From: Polaromonas sp.
GTDB taxonomy: Bacteria; Pseudomonadota; Gammaproteobacteria; Burkholderiales; Burkholderiaceae_C
Direction of reading: 5' to 3'
Assembly (NCBI GenBank): GCA_013298945.1
Contig: JAAFJR010000002.1
Coordinates: forward strand, 372,001 to 436,000
Length of the DNA: 64,000 bases
The notes below the pieces were generated by a model. The model searched no databases. It had not been told where the DNA came from and was given only the letters and a program-made list of their open reading frames with translations. The position numbers and the translations under genes are program-made. This document shows, one piece after another, positions 27,201 to 33,419 of this stretch. Position 1 is the stretch's first letter; the number at the start of each line of letters is the position of its first letter.

Positions 27201-27487
27201 GTATGGGCATCACCAGCAACCGTAACTTGGGCGATGGCGTCAGCCTGCTGATGAACATCAAAGCGGGCGAACTATACCGAGCTGATTTCATTGAAGGATC
27301 TTGCACACCAAACATCTTGGAGCAAGTCAATCAACGTATTAAAACTGGTGTTGTGAATGTCCCTGTGACCATGGCTGTGCCGCAGCCTAAAGAGTTTGAT
27401 TCTAGTCAGCAAGGCTATTCGATACCGTTCTTATGCACGACACAGCCAGACTCGATGGAATGTAGAAACGCAGGGAGTGTGAAATGA
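15299..27487 (+). CDS. Giant repetitive secreted surface protein (CshA/DUF11/SdrD-like)
   Basis: The 4062-residue protein starts with a Sec signal peptide (MKKFNFRNFVPLLCSWFVVA, cleavage near ISSAQF). Residues about 30-250 (FATGGTGLYKGSIFWVDWG) resemble the CshA adhesin non-repetitive domain, followed by a GEVEDY-like segment ending GEAEDYRLALP near 445. Three DUF11-like units (VTKTASQTPLVVGK) cover about 560-1130. Then come 21 repeats of about 109 residues to about 3418, each with an NDT/GATGNPNVGN start and a CEKLNPTNC end. More DUF11-like domains follow, and an SdrD_B-like domain (VFVDCNQNG, DVNGQYSICG) near 3890-3960. There is no LPXTG, autotransporter barrel or obvious type I signal, so display probably depends on the barrel encoded just downstream. 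Adhesion or a structural surface layer is inferred from domain types. Confidence 0.85.
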   Translation: MKKFNFRNFVPLLCSWFVVAILFMPSISSAQFATGGTGLYKGSIFWVDWGNNNDLITNGITITRGFNVDTPATAANRLNITCTANNIVGTGGSALRVYTPGSWQGDGLDELYNIGGNQPGTGTNPNTLSIGMVTGGGPTSFTFSCTGSLGGNNFPLSGLVFADAEASGGSEYVAAQVPNGTVVRVIDQISQCARDSVVTVTPGATTEYRFSGPTAGSCEGNANPALRGGSALIGFLQGVTSATVVARGGGQSAVAVGVMVDIDFSEAIPNSYGNAAHVMTAQWTGGVASTGATYNTTPANLAVKSFSGPRLGLTITPDADANGAVGGADVDALPKTTGLLGAGYANVAYPIPGTTYTISNVACSGSGAVAGWIDFNGNGVFDAGEKSNVATCGAAAGSTVTLSWAVPTYAAGFTTNASTYMRLRTATLAADIANPSGIAQTGEAEDYRLALPPKLTVNKVTVGTPGGPFSFTSTNTSGVFSGVTTTSATPVSAGTVALTASAATVVFEPPVTGYELTSISCTGIGSGTATPSINAGGAGGSIALDAAAVPTGANVVCTFTNTRKPVLSVTKTASQTPLVVGKTGQFYTITIAVSGSATTAPITIADVLPVGISTSGAITASGGTISGCPVAGAANLTGCSIASGAAVGNIVVTVPVSVSATAVSPSTNTATVSGGGDASCPAGSNCTGNVTTPILDAVNDTINKQPSIPTTTDVSGNDKYPTGSTFTQTATTCTPAGTMTPAGVASYTTPTANSSCTVTYQVCAPTPNNTVCDTAILTVLTGPAPALTVTKTASQTPLVVGKAGQTYTITIAVANGPTTAPITINDSLPSGITLSGSPLATGGTMTSCPSSGSSLAGCSIAAGAATGNIVVTVPVNVAAAAISPSVNTATAVGGGDPLCTGTAPACTGTVSTPILDAVDDSVTKQPNIPASTDVTTNDKFPVGSSFTQTATTCTPAGTMSVSGVASYTSPAPSSSCTVTYQVCAPSPSNTVCDTAVLLINSSLAPSLNVTKTVSQSPLIVGKTGQFYTINIVVSNGPTTAPILVTDALPAGISLSAVPTASGGTMTGCPASGSNLTGCSIANPVANGTIQVTVPITVTATAANGNNTANVSGGGDPLCTVATPCTGSVTVAVTDTFAVNDTYTGINGALGNSNVGNALVNDTVSGSPATVGSTGNATLAINTPASPVPGAPVGAPVPVLNPATGVVSVPAGTPAGTYTISYKLCDKINPTICKDATITVTVNPAPIVASPDTYTVPNGATGNPNVGNVLVNDSVNGINPPTLGSTGNATLTVTTPATPLTPGAPVPAIDPATGQVSVPPGTPAGTYPITYQLCEKLNPTNCATTTATVTVGAALIDAVNDVLPSTNGVTGNPSAGSAFTGDTLNSAAATSTTTNLSVTGTTFNGNPATGTVPTLNTTTGVVSVPPGTPAGTYVIAYTLCEKLNPTNCDTATITVPVTAAPIVASPDTLNVPNGTTGSPNAGNITTNDTLNGTPITVGPSGNTNITNVTLTSGQTGTVPTINTATGVVTVPPNTPAGSYVYSYTICEKLNPANCATTTATVVVAAPPIVAADDSYTGAAGAGVVGNAITNDTLNSAPATVGASGNSTMTVGATTFNGNPATGTIPVVDPNTGSVTIPVGTPAGAYVINYTLCEKLNPTNCDPATITVTVGAPPIVANNDTYTGINGALGNSNVGNALNNDTLNGSPATVGSSGNATLSVNTPASPVSGAPVGAPVPVLDPATGIVAVPAGTPAGTYTISYKLCDKINTTNCKDATITVTVNPAPIVASPDTYTVPNGATGNPNVGNVLVNDSVNGINPPTLGSTGNATLTVTTPATPLTPGAPVPAIDPATGQVSVPPGTPAGTYPITYQLCEKLNPTNCATTTATVTVGAALIDAVNDVLPSTNGVTGNPSAGSAFTGDTLNSAAATSTTTNLSVTGTTFNGNPATGTVPTLNTTTGVVSVPPGTPAGTYVIAYTLCEKLNPTNCDTATITVPVTAAPIVASPDTLNVPNGTTGSPNAGNITTNDTLNGTPITVGPSGNTNITNVTLTSGQTGTVPTINTATGVVTVPPNTPAGSYVYSYTICEKLNPANCATTTATVVVAAPPIVAADDSYTGINGATGNANVGNAVSNDTLNGATATVGTTGNSNLTVTTPATPASLGAPVPSVDASTGIVSVPAGTPAGAYTISYNLCEKLNLTNCDPATITVTVGAPPIVATNDTYTGINGALGNSNVGNALTNDTVNGSLATVGASGNAILTVNTPASPVSGAPVGAPVPVLDPATGIVAVPAGTPAGTYTISYKLCDKINPTNCKDATITVTVDPSPIVATNDVFTGVNGATGNASVGNAFLADTINGAPATTGNANLAVNIPATPLPTAPPGNTNVPVMDPTTGNVSVPPNTPAGTYTISYKLCEKLNPSNCKDATITVTVDPTPIVATNDIFSGVNGATGNTNVGNAFLADTVNGAPATTTNATLTVNTLATPLVPGAPVPSMNPTDGVVSVPPGTPAGTYTISYKLCEKLNSSNCKDATITVTVNAAVIDAKDDTYTAINGATGNTNVGNVVTGTGAGSVADTLNGAPTTLTNTTLSVVTPAVSVPGAPVGAPVPVLDTTTGTLVVPPGTPAGVYNITYRLCEKLNPSNCDNAVASVTVDPSPIVAGNDSYTGINGTTGNPNVGSTLVNDTVNGQPATVGPTGNAILAINAPATPLPSAPPGNTNVPAMDPATGTVSVPPNTPAGVYTISYKLCEKLNPSNCKDATITVNVDAPPIVATNDNFAGVNGATGNPNVGSAFLADTVNGVQATAANASLAVNTPATPISGGPVPTLITTPGSTYGDVSVPAGTPAGVYTISYKLCQSPTNPTNCKDATITVTVVPPVIDAVNDTFSAANGATGNPNVGNAISANDLLNGATPTVGATGNSVMTVVTPAAPIFGAPAGSFVPVVDPTTGIVSVPAGTPAGAYTINYRLCEKLNPTNCDNATITINVAAAPIVAANDPLPSTNGATGNPTAGNAFTGDTINGQPATTSNATVVVKTPATAINGGPVPSMNPATGVVSVPAGTPAGSYTIVYTLCEKLNPTNCQDATITVPVGAAPIDAKDDTYTAINGATGNTNVGNVVTGTGAGSVADTLNGAPTTLTNTTLSVVTPAVSVPGAPVGAPVPVLDTTTGTLVVPPGTPAGVYNITYRLCEKLNPSNCDNAVASVTVDPSPIVAGNDSYTGINGATGNPNVGSALVNDAINGAPATVGSAGNATLAVNTPAASIGGGPVPLLDIATGLVSVPAGTPAGLYVINYKLCEKLNPTNCKDAVVTVSVDASPLVATNDSYPGINGAVGNPNVGNALTNDTVNGSLATVGSAGNAVMTVLEPAVSAVSGAPVPSVDPATGIVSVPPGTPGGAYVIKYRLCEKLNPTNCKEATITVPISAIDTVKAVGVPKQISPKVFEVSYSIVVANVCAAAPTGCSGTPTSFNVQVNDNLKTTFPTAAAITVSNYSVSSGANGATCTPASTPYQGTAVASALFSGTNDLTGGQSCIATFKVTVDFGAGQLPSSSQNNLAYASAVASDSVVNAGYTYSASGTPIPPANAVATDISTTAPATSGPPGTLPATPLPPTTVGGDSASGVPTGVIFALEDDGALSIRKSTVTKITTAGEVVEYSVVVSSSSSSPTKTKVTDKPPVGFEYVAGTAKVNGAASSAPTPSNDELIFDVGTIPAKSSIELRYQMKLGDAVVGGEATNCVSAKGTSSLTGTDKDSAQSCATVIVQTGLFLEKRVGVKTAELGDSVEYSLRVKSVGGTTKNVIISDKLPLGFKLIEGTVKLVRAGVISAMANPAGSPGPAVTYNVGTVANKEIVEIRYRVRLGVGADLGDGINRAQAKAPFATSSLVATAKVLVTRGVFTREACVAGKVFVDCNQNGGQDKGERNGVQDKGEPGIPGVRLYMEDGTNITTDVNGQYSICGVRAISHVMQVDTTTMPTGSRMGITSNRNLGDGVSLLMNIKAGELYRADFIEGSCTPNILEQVNQRIKTGVVNVPVTMAVPQPKEFDSSQQGYSIPFLCTTQPDSMECRNAGSVK
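18992..21640 (+). repeat. 1035-bp apparently identical duplication (18992-20026 and 20606-21640)
   Basis: Two blocks offset by 1614 bp read the same from TGCAAAGACGCC to GACAGCTATACGGGT, each covering about three and a half repeat units. They diverge directly outside these limits. Other units in the array differ at many silent sites, so these blocks must be the product of recent unequal recombination or conversion. Identity was judged by eye from sequence and translation. Confidence 0.85.
22912..24948 (+). repeat. About 380-bp apparently identical duplication (22912-23292 and 24568-24948)
   Basis: Two blocks offset by 1656 bp start in GATGCTAAAGACGACACC and run to GGGGATTAATGG. They encode the variant unit with the TGTGAGSVADTLNGA insert. 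Sequence differs on both sides, so this is a second, separate homogenisation event in the same array. Confidence 0.8.
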
Positions 27488-30400
27488 ACTGCCAACCAAT
27501 GACACCATCGACACAACCTGTTCAAGACCTTGCTTTGAGTTCTTCTATGATTAAGATCGCTAAAAATGTAGCATTGAAGCCTGTGGCTACTGCAGTCATG
27601 GTTTTGCTGACGGCTGGGTTCTCTGGCCATACCTTTGCACAAACTGCGACGGCGAGCAATCCTGTCACCTCGGCTTCGGTTTCCACTCAAGTATCTACTC
27701 AGGCATCCGCCTGCGTTACAAATGGTACTACAAACGGCGTAGCCTTTAAGAACACTGATGGCTCAGACTTAGATCAACTTACCGCCAGTAACTCGCATTT
27801 ACCACTTGCTGCAGATTTAGGTTTGTGGAGCGAGAGCAAGGGTTTGCCTGTTGGTTCAAAGCTACTTTTATCTGTGTCCGATGTCAAAGCACCGGCAGAT
27901 GGACGCTCGCTTTTAAAAATAGGCGTAAAAGCCTATGACGCGAAAGGTGTATTGATTACCACGCCTGTCAAATTGTTGATAGAGGCCAGTCTAGGACGGC
28001 TGCAAGTCGAGGGCTACGCATCCCAAGTGCAGACACTTGAAGTCGCCACCAAAACCGGCGAAGCATGCTTTAACTTGGTTGCACCGACAATAGCAGGCGA
28101 GTCATTGGTTCGTGTCAGCTCGGGTGCAGTGAAAGTGCAGGGCATCGTTGATTTCGTGCCAGATTTGCGCCCAATGTTGGTGGTTGGTTTAGTCGAAGGT
28201 GCCATTAGCCTGACTAAGTTCAAAAAAGACGCCTTGACGCCTAATATTGCGACCACAGACTTTGACGAGACACTTCGAAATTTCGCTAAAACTACGGAAT
28301 CAGACGACGGTAACAAGCGTCAGACTGCTGCTGGTCGCGTTGCCATGTTTATCAAAGGCACGATCAAGGGTGAGTATTTGCTCACGGCAGCTTATGACAG
28401 TGACAAAATTGTTCAGCAAAAACTATTCCGTGACATTGATCCGAATACTTACTATCCAGTTTTTGGTGATGCTTCAGTCAAAAACTTCGATGCGCAAAGC
28501 ACCAGCCGTCTTTATGTGCGTGTAGACAAAGACAAGAGCTACTTGTTGTATGGAGACTACACCACCGCAGCAGCAGATGAAGCTATCAAACTGGCAAGCT
28601 ACAGCCGCAGTTTGACAGGCGGTAAATATCATTTTGAGAATGAAACAGTCAAAGTAAACGCTTGGGCAGCACGAGATACGTTGCGCGCTTATGTGGACGA
28701 GCAACCAGGACTAGGTGTCAGCGGCCCGTATGCAGTGGGGCAACCCAATGCCGTTGCTAATTCTGAAAAAGTAGAGCTTCTGGTGCGTGATAGAAATCAA
28801 AACTCTATCATTTTGAAGCGCGAATTATTGACACGCTTTGTGGACTACGACTTCGAACCATTCACCGGAAAGATACTGTTTCGTAAGCCAGTTCCATCAG
28901 TTGATGAAAACCTCAACCCAATTTCAATTCGTACCACTTACGAAGTTGATGAGGGGGGAGAAAAATTCTGGGTGGGCGGTGTTGATGCGAAGCTTAAAAT
29001 GGGCTCGGTCAGCATTGGTGCTTCTCATGTTGAAGACAAAAACACCTTTGCACCATACAAGCTGAGTGGCTTGAATGCTGAAATCAAGCTGGGCACACAA
29101 ACTTACTTTGTGGCTGAAGTTGCCAAGAGTACGGGTACACAGTTCTATAACCAAAGCATTGAAGCTATAACTTCCGCCACCAGCGGCTCGCCAACCTCTT
29201 TAGGTGGTGTTGTGCCATCTGCGGTGAAACAAACAGGGCAAGCTGCACGCCTAGAGCTGCGCCATACCACCGACGATGTGCAAGCGCGTGCCTATGTCAG
29301 CAAGGCTGATGCTGACTTCCAAAACAGCAATGCGGGTGTCACCGCTGGCAGAGAAGAAGCTGGTGCAAATGTTTCCTACAAAATCAACGAAAAAATTGTT
29401 GTTACAGCTGAAGCAACACACACCAAAGATACAGCTACCGATTCCAAACGTGATGCTGGTAGCTTGAGTGTGAACTACAAAATTTCTGACATGTTCATGC
29501 TTGATGTAGGTGTGAGCCACGTCAAAGAACTCGGAAAATCAGGCGCACTCAGCGTCACAACCCTGCAAAACTCTCAATCCAGTGTGCCTGGACTTGGTTT
29601 CGCCAGCACCACGGGTTATGGCATTAGTACTGGAAACGGCGCTAGTCTGCTGCCGTCATTGACCAGCACAACAGCGAATCCGGCTGCGACGGGTCAAATC
29701 GACAACGAATACACCAGCTTACGTGCAAGGTTAACGGCAAAAGTGACCGAAGATGTTAGCGTCTATGGTGAGTATGAGCGCGCAACAGACGACACCGGCC
29801 GCCAGCGCTCTGCCATTGGTGCTGAATACCGTATCAATGAGAAAAGCCGGCTTTATGGCCGCTATGAGTTTGAAAATACCCTCAGCGGTAATGTTGATGG
29901 CCGTAGCCTAGATGGAACCAATACGCGTACTTCGGTTATTGGTATTGATACTGAATATATGAAAGATGGCCAACTCTTCAGTGAATACCGTTTAACAGGC
30001 AATTCAAACAGCTTTGACGCAGCAGCAGCAGTAGGTGTGCGTAACCAATGGAATATCGCAGAAGGTCTGGTCATCAACACCAGTGCTGAGCGACAAGCCT
30101 TACGACCGTTTGAGGGTGCAAAAGGAGATGCCGTAGCGATGAGTTTGGGTGCTGTGTACAGTGCCAATCCTATCTACAAGTTAGGTGGGAAATTGGAATA
30201 CCGTACGTCGCGTCCAACCGACCAATGGAATGCCACTTTCGCCTATGATCGCAAGCTCGACAGCAACTGGTCTGCCATCGTGCGTGACCTGCACATGTAT
30301 ACCCACGACAAATGGAATACTGGGGCAGGCGATCAAACGCAAAATCGCTTCCAGCTGGGTGTTGCTTATCGTGATTTAGAGTCTAACAAGTTTAATGCCT

Positions 30401-30828
30401 TAGCGCGAATGGAGTACCGCACAGATATTAATACCGCCGTTGCTGACCCCAAAGACAGCACAACCTCTATCTTCAGCCTGCATGGCAACTACCACCCAAG
30501 CAGACCACTAACCCTAAACGGTCAAGCTGCCTTCAAATACGTGAATGAAACCTTCGGCAACGTCACCTCCAAGTGGCAGGGCACACTGCTCTCAGGACGC
30601 TTCACCTACGACATCACCGACCGCATAGATGCTAGCATCATGGCCAGCCGCATGTGGGGTACAGGTGCATCGGTGTCTGGCTTAGGTGTAGAAGTCGGCA
30701 CACGTTTGGTAGATAACATGTGGCTGGGTCTGAGCTATAACAAAGGCAAGTTTGTGGATACAGAGCTGTTCAGCTCAAATGCTAGCTGGACAGGTTGGCA
30801 TCTCAGACTGAACTTTAAGTTTCACTAG
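27484..30828 (+). CDS. Outer-membrane beta-barrel partner of the giant surface protein
   Basis: The 1114-residue protein overlaps the end of the giant gene by 4 bp (ATGA). A signal peptide is likely within residues 22-55 (MIKIAKNVALKPVATAV, then AGFSGHTFAQ); translation could start at the first ATG or at the internal Met at residue 22. Residues about 110-230 look like an invasin or Ig-like beta domain (LLLSVSDVKAPADGRSLLKI). From about residue 290 to the end, alternating polar and aromatic strands (GEYLLTAAYDSD, SRLYVRVDKDKSYLLYGDY, SVYGEYERATDD) indicate a large outer-membrane barrel ending in LRLNFKFH. A role in exporting or anchoring the giant protein is inferred only from coupling and order. 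It is not a recognised TpsB or TonB receptor: no POTRA, plug or TonB box was seen. Confidence 0.75.
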   Translation: MNCQPMTPSTQPVQDLALSSSMIKIAKNVALKPVATAVMVLLTAGFSGHTFAQTATASNPVTSASVSTQVSTQASACVTNGTTNGVAFKNTDGSDLDQLTASNSHLPLAADLGLWSESKGLPVGSKLLLSVSDVKAPADGRSLLKIGVKAYDAKGVLITTPVKLLIEASLGRLQVEGYASQVQTLEVATKTGEACFNLVAPTIAGESLVRVSSGAVKVQGIVDFVPDLRPMLVVGLVEGAISLTKFKKDALTPNIATTDFDETLRNFAKTTESDDGNKRQTAAGRVAMFIKGTIKGEYLLTAAYDSDKIVQQKLFRDIDPNTYYPVFGDASVKNFDAQSTSRLYVRVDKDKSYLLYGDYTTAAADEAIKLASYSRSLTGGKYHFENETVKVNAWAARDTLRAYVDEQPGLGVSGPYAVGQPNAVANSEKVELLVRDRNQNSIILKRELLTRFVDYDFEPFTGKILFRKPVPSVDENLNPISIRTTYEVDEGGEKFWVGGVDAKLKMGSVSIGASHVEDKNTFAPYKLSGLNAEIKLGTQTYFVAEVAKSTGTQFYNQSIEAITSATSGSPTSLGGVVPSAVKQTGQAARLELRHTTDDVQARAYVSKADADFQNSNAGVTAGREEAGANVSYKINEKIVVTAEATHTKDTATDSKRDAGSLSVNYKISDMFMLDVGVSHVKELGKSGALSVTTLQNSQSSVPGLGFASTTGYGISTGNGASLLPSLTSTTANPAATGQIDNEYTSLRARLTAKVTEDVSVYGEYERATDDTGRQRSAIGAEYRINEKSRLYGRYEFENTLSGNVDGRSLDGTNTRTSVIGIDTEYMKDGQLFSEYRLTGNSNSFDAAAAVGVRNQWNIAEGLVINTSAERQALRPFEGAKGDAVAMSLGAVYSANPIYKLGGKLEYRTSRPTDQWNATFAYDRKLDSNWSAIVRDLHMYTHDKWNTGAGDQTQNRFQLGVAYRDLESNKFNALARMEYRTDINTAVADPKDSTTSIFSLHGNYHPSRPLTLNGQAAFKYVNETFGNVTSKWQGTLLSGRFTYDITDRIDASIMASRMWGTGASVSGLGVEVGTRLVDNMWLGLSYNKGKFVDTELFSSNASWTGWHLRLNFKFH

Positions 30829-30850
30829 GATTTAGTTGAATTGATTACCA

Positions 30851-30895
30851 ACCGAACCCTGTAAACAGTAGTGTTTACAGGGTTTGGTTTTTTTG
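30851..30895 (+). terminator. Rho-independent terminator of the surface-protein operon
   Basis: A perfect 13-bp stem, AACCCTGTAAACA (30855-30867) with TGTTTACAGGGTT (30872-30884), has a four-base loop, extends with further pairs at its base, and is followed by a run of seven T. It lies 22 bp after the barrel gene stop and closes the 15.5-kb operon. Confidence 0.92.
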
Positions 30896-30927
30896 AGCTA
30901 CTTAAAAGCCGTGACATAATTTATCGC

Positions 30928-31830
30928 ATGACGCAACATACTCAACAAAAATCGCGTAATCCAATTCGCCAAGACTTCCGCTTCAGTACCCGTTTGCGAG
31001 TACGCTGGGCAGAGGTTGATTTGCAAAAAATAGTATTCAATGCCCACTATTTGATGTACTTTGACACAGCTATCAGCGACTACTGGCGCGCCATGGCTAT
31101 TCCCTATGAAGAAACCATGCACCAGTGGGGTGGCGATTTGTACGTCAAAAAAGCCAGCGTTGAGTACTTCGCCAGTGCCCTTTATGAAGACCAGCTAGAC
31201 GTAATGCTCAAATGCGTCAAAGTGGGCAACTCTTCCATCGTCTTTCATGGCGCGATATTCCGCTCAGATCAACTCTTGGTAACTTGTGAATTGATTTACG
31301 TCTACGCCAACCCTGCAACGCAGACATCGCAACCCGTCCCACCTGAATTTCGTGAACTCTTGACCGCTTTTGAAGCTGGCGAGCCCATGACAAGTTTGAA
31401 AACTGGGGACATGACCGCATTAGGTGCAGATGCTTTTGCCATCCGTGAAGAGGTTTTCGTCAACGAGCAAGGCTTTGCTTTAGAGATTGAAAAGGACGCT
31501 TATGACGCGGCCAGCGTCCATGCTGTCGCCTACAACCGCCTAGGTAGACCACTGGCAACAGGTCGTTTGCTACCGACCAGTGTGGTAGATGGTGTTTCAA
31601 CCAGCAAAATTGGTCGCATGGCGGTACACCGTGTCATGCGTGGCTCTAAACTGGGGCGAGATATCCTAAACGGCCTCGTCGCCACTGCAAAAGCGCGGGG
31701 AGATGCGCAGGTTTTGCTAAATGCACAGTGGAATGCGCAAAATTTCTATGCAAAACAAGGATTTACAGCGCAGGGCAAGCCTTTTGATGACGAAGGTATG
31801 CCGCATATTGAGATGGTGAAGAAGCTTTAA
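30928..31830 (+). CDS. Fusion of YbgC/FadM-type acyl-CoA thioesterase and GNAT acetyltransferase
   Basis: Residues 1-140 form a hot-dog thioesterase: RVRWAEVDLQKIVFNAHYL holds the catalytic Asp and the conserved AHYL of YbgC-type enzymes. Residues 155-300 form an ElaA-like GNAT domain (AFAIREEVFVNEQGFALEIE, then KIGRMAVHRVMRGSKLGRDI, then FYAKQGF). Each half is complete, so this is a real two-domain protein of 300 residues. It probably acts in the cytoplasm on acyl thioesters, and the acetyltransferase substrate is unknown. The ATG at 30928 is preferred over one at 30871 because the latter lies within the terminator tail. The 3' end overlaps the convergent methyltransferase gene by 68 bp. Confidence 0.85.
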   Translation: MTQHTQQKSRNPIRQDFRFSTRLRVRWAEVDLQKIVFNAHYLMYFDTAISDYWRAMAIPYEETMHQWGGDLYVKKASVEYFASALYEDQLDVMLKCVKVGNSSIVFHGAIFRSDQLLVTCELIYVYANPATQTSQPVPPEFRELLTAFEAGEPMTSLKTGDMTALGADAFAIREEVFVNEQGFALEIEKDAYDAASVHAVAYNRLGRPLATGRLLPTSVVDGVSTSKIGRMAVHRVMRGSKLGRDILNGLVATAKARGDAQVLLNAQWNAQNFYAKQGFTAQGKPFDDEGMPHIEMVKKL

Positions 31831-32386
31831 TCGCCACAATCCGCTGCACAAATCGGTCTGGATTGGTTAAAAAACCATCTTCGTAGGCGACGATGCGTAA
31901 ATTGGCGCAAACGCTAAGTAATTCGCCGTTTTGCAGCAAAAAGTCGGGTCTTGAGGGTTTGCCGACAGTTTCATTGCCCGCTGCAAAAGTCTCATAGATC
32001 AACACCCCGCCGAGCGCTAGCGATTGGAGGATAGTCGGAAAGAGTGGGCGCCACAGATAGTTCGTCACCACAATGGCGGAAAATTCGCGCCCAGGCAGCG
32101 GCCAAGCGTCGTTTTCAATATCTGCAACGATGAGTTCGGCGCGTTTTGTTTCTTCGGCAGAGATACTATTTGCTATATTATTAATAGCTTCATAGGCAAT
32201 ATCTACGCCGGCTACAGCCAAATTTATACCTAAAAGATAGCGCGTATGCCGTCCAAAGCCGCAAGCTAAATCTAGCACTTGGCCACTCGGAGGTATCAAA
32301 TGTGCCCAGCGCGCCACCCACGGGGAAACTGCTTCAGTGCCGTGGGTTTTGGGGGCGTTGTGGGTATTAAGGGTGCTGAGGCTCAA
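31763..32386 (-). CDS. Class I SAM-dependent methyltransferase
   Basis: The product has SAM motif I VLDLACGFGRHTRYLL and motif II VAGVDI, and later strands VVTNYLWRPLF and GGVLIYETFAAGNE of the Rossmann methyltransferase fold. The substrate is unknown. The start I propose is the TTG at 32386, which overlaps the ygfZ stop (TTGA) and gives 207 residues beginning LSLSTLNTHN. A longer open frame reaches 32560 but has no family similarity at its front end. The sequence right after motif II (IAYEAINNIANSISAEE) is encoded by a dispersed repeat. The 3' end runs antisense into the thioesterase-GNAT gene. Confidence 0.8.
   Translation of the reverse strand: MSLSTLNTHNAPKTHGTEAVSPWVARWAHLIPPSGQVLDLACGFGRHTRYLLGINLAVAGVDIAYEAINNIANSISAEETKRAELIVADIENDAWPLPGREFSAIVVTNYLWRPLFPTILQSLALGGVLIYETFAAGNETVGKPSRPDFLLQNGELLSVCANLRIVAYEDGFLTNPDRFVQRIVAIKASSPSQYAAYLRHQKACPAL
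32172..32226 (-). repeat. Dispersed repeat, copy 4, inside the methyltransferase gene
   Basis: On the minus strand it reads GTAGCCGGCGTAGATATTG, CCTATGAAGCTATT, AATATAGCA, so it is in the same sense as the gene. The frame gives VAGVDIAYEAINNIANS. The consensus TGA of other copies is replaced by TAT here, which keeps the frame open. Confidence 0.75.
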
Positions 32387-33366
32387 ATGTCTTCCAAAAG
32401 TGGATAGGGCAGCGGCAGCAGGGTGATCTTTGCGCTGTTTTTTTCGCCATTTACAGATCCTAAACTCAGCTTGCCGCCATCCGCAGCCGACGTTTGCATA
32501 GAAACTATTGCAGAAAAGCCACCGCCTGGATTGGCTGCCACTTGCACCACAGTTCCACACGGCTGTTCAGCATCAGAATCATGAAAAACTTCTTGTCCGA
32601 CAAAGGGTTGCAGATTTTTAGTCATGTCATTCTGCATGTCGGTGGCATCAATCTGCACAACATAAGCACGTCGCTTTAGCGTGCCCCGAAACTGACTCCG
32701 CGCCACCACTTCTTGCCCAGGATAGCAGCCTTTTTTAAAGTTCACACCGCCCACAGACTCGTAATTCAGCATTTGCGGCACAAAGGCTTCTACGACTGGC
32801 GCGGTAATGGTGGCGATGCCGACGTGCACCTCGCCCCAGTGCCACAGCTCGGCAGAAAGCTCGTCACCAGCTGGACTGGCATCTGACACTGGTGTGATGC
32901 ACAGCGCACGCCTTTGGCCTAGGGCGGGGCGTAGTGCTATGAGTATAGAGGTGTTAAATATGGCTATAGCCGGCGTATTTATTGAATTAGCAGCTATTGA
33001 AATAATAGCATTACCCGTTAACCCAAAGATGTTAAATTCATCCGTCACATCCGTTAACTTCGCCTTCGCCCGCATCACAAACATGCTTAAACGCTTCAAG
33101 GTCTGAGCCAAAATGTCACGGCTGCAGACCATGTAAATTTCGGGTGTGGTTTGCGTTGCATCAATCGCAGGGCGCTTGTAAATGGTGAACGAAGCCTGCA
33201 TGCGCCCCTTAGCGGAGCAAAAAGCTGCCAAACGTGACTCGTTCATGCCTAAAAGCGCCACATCGTTGGTCAGCTGACCTTGCAAAAACGAGGCTGCGTC
33301 CGCACCGGTCACACGGATGATGCCTAAATGTTCTAACTTGGCTACGCCTGAGGGTAAATGTGTCAT
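32383..33366 (-). CDS. ygfZ: YgfZ/GcvT-like folate-binding protein
   Basis: YgfZ proteins bind tetrahydrofolate and help repair or assemble Fe-S clusters in some enzymes. The diagnostic motif is present (KGCYPGQEVVARSQFRG), with the reactive cysteine, as is the N-terminal GADAASFLQGQLTNDV. The 327-residue protein carries an extra stretch near residues 118-140 (NAIISIAANSINTPAIAIF) that comes from a dispersed repeat and has no counterpart I know in the family. It is divergent from mltG, with about 50 bp between the starts, and its stop overlaps the start of the downstream methyltransferase. Confidence 0.9.
   Translation of the reverse strand: MTHLPSGVAKLEHLGIIRVTGADAASFLQGQLTNDVALLGMNESRLAAFCSAKGRMQASFTIYKRPAIDATQTTPEIYMVCSRDILAQTLKRLSMFVMRAKAKLTDVTDEFNIFGLTGNAIISIAANSINTPAIAIFNTSILIALRPALGQRRALCITPVSDASPAGDELSAELWHWGEVHVGIATITAPVVEAFVPQMLNYESVGGVNFKKGCYPGQEVVARSQFRGTLKRRAYVVQIDATDMQNDMTKNLQPFVGQEVFHDSDAEQPCGTVVQVAANPGGGFSAIVSMQTSAADGGKLSLGSVNGEKNSAKITLLPLPYPLLEDI
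32961..33011 (+). repeat. Dispersed repeat, copy 5, inside ygfZ
   Basis: TGGCTATAGCCGGCGTATTT, ATTGAATTAGCAGCTATTGA and AATAATAGCA form a near-consensus copy, antisense to ygfZ. The gene reads NAIISIAANSINTPAIAIF across it, in the same frame and with the same INTPA core as the miaA copy. Confidence 0.85.
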
Positions 33367-33419
33367 AGGTGAATTATCATCGTAGATTGGTGCTTTTATA
33401 TTTTTAGGGCAATGTGCTG

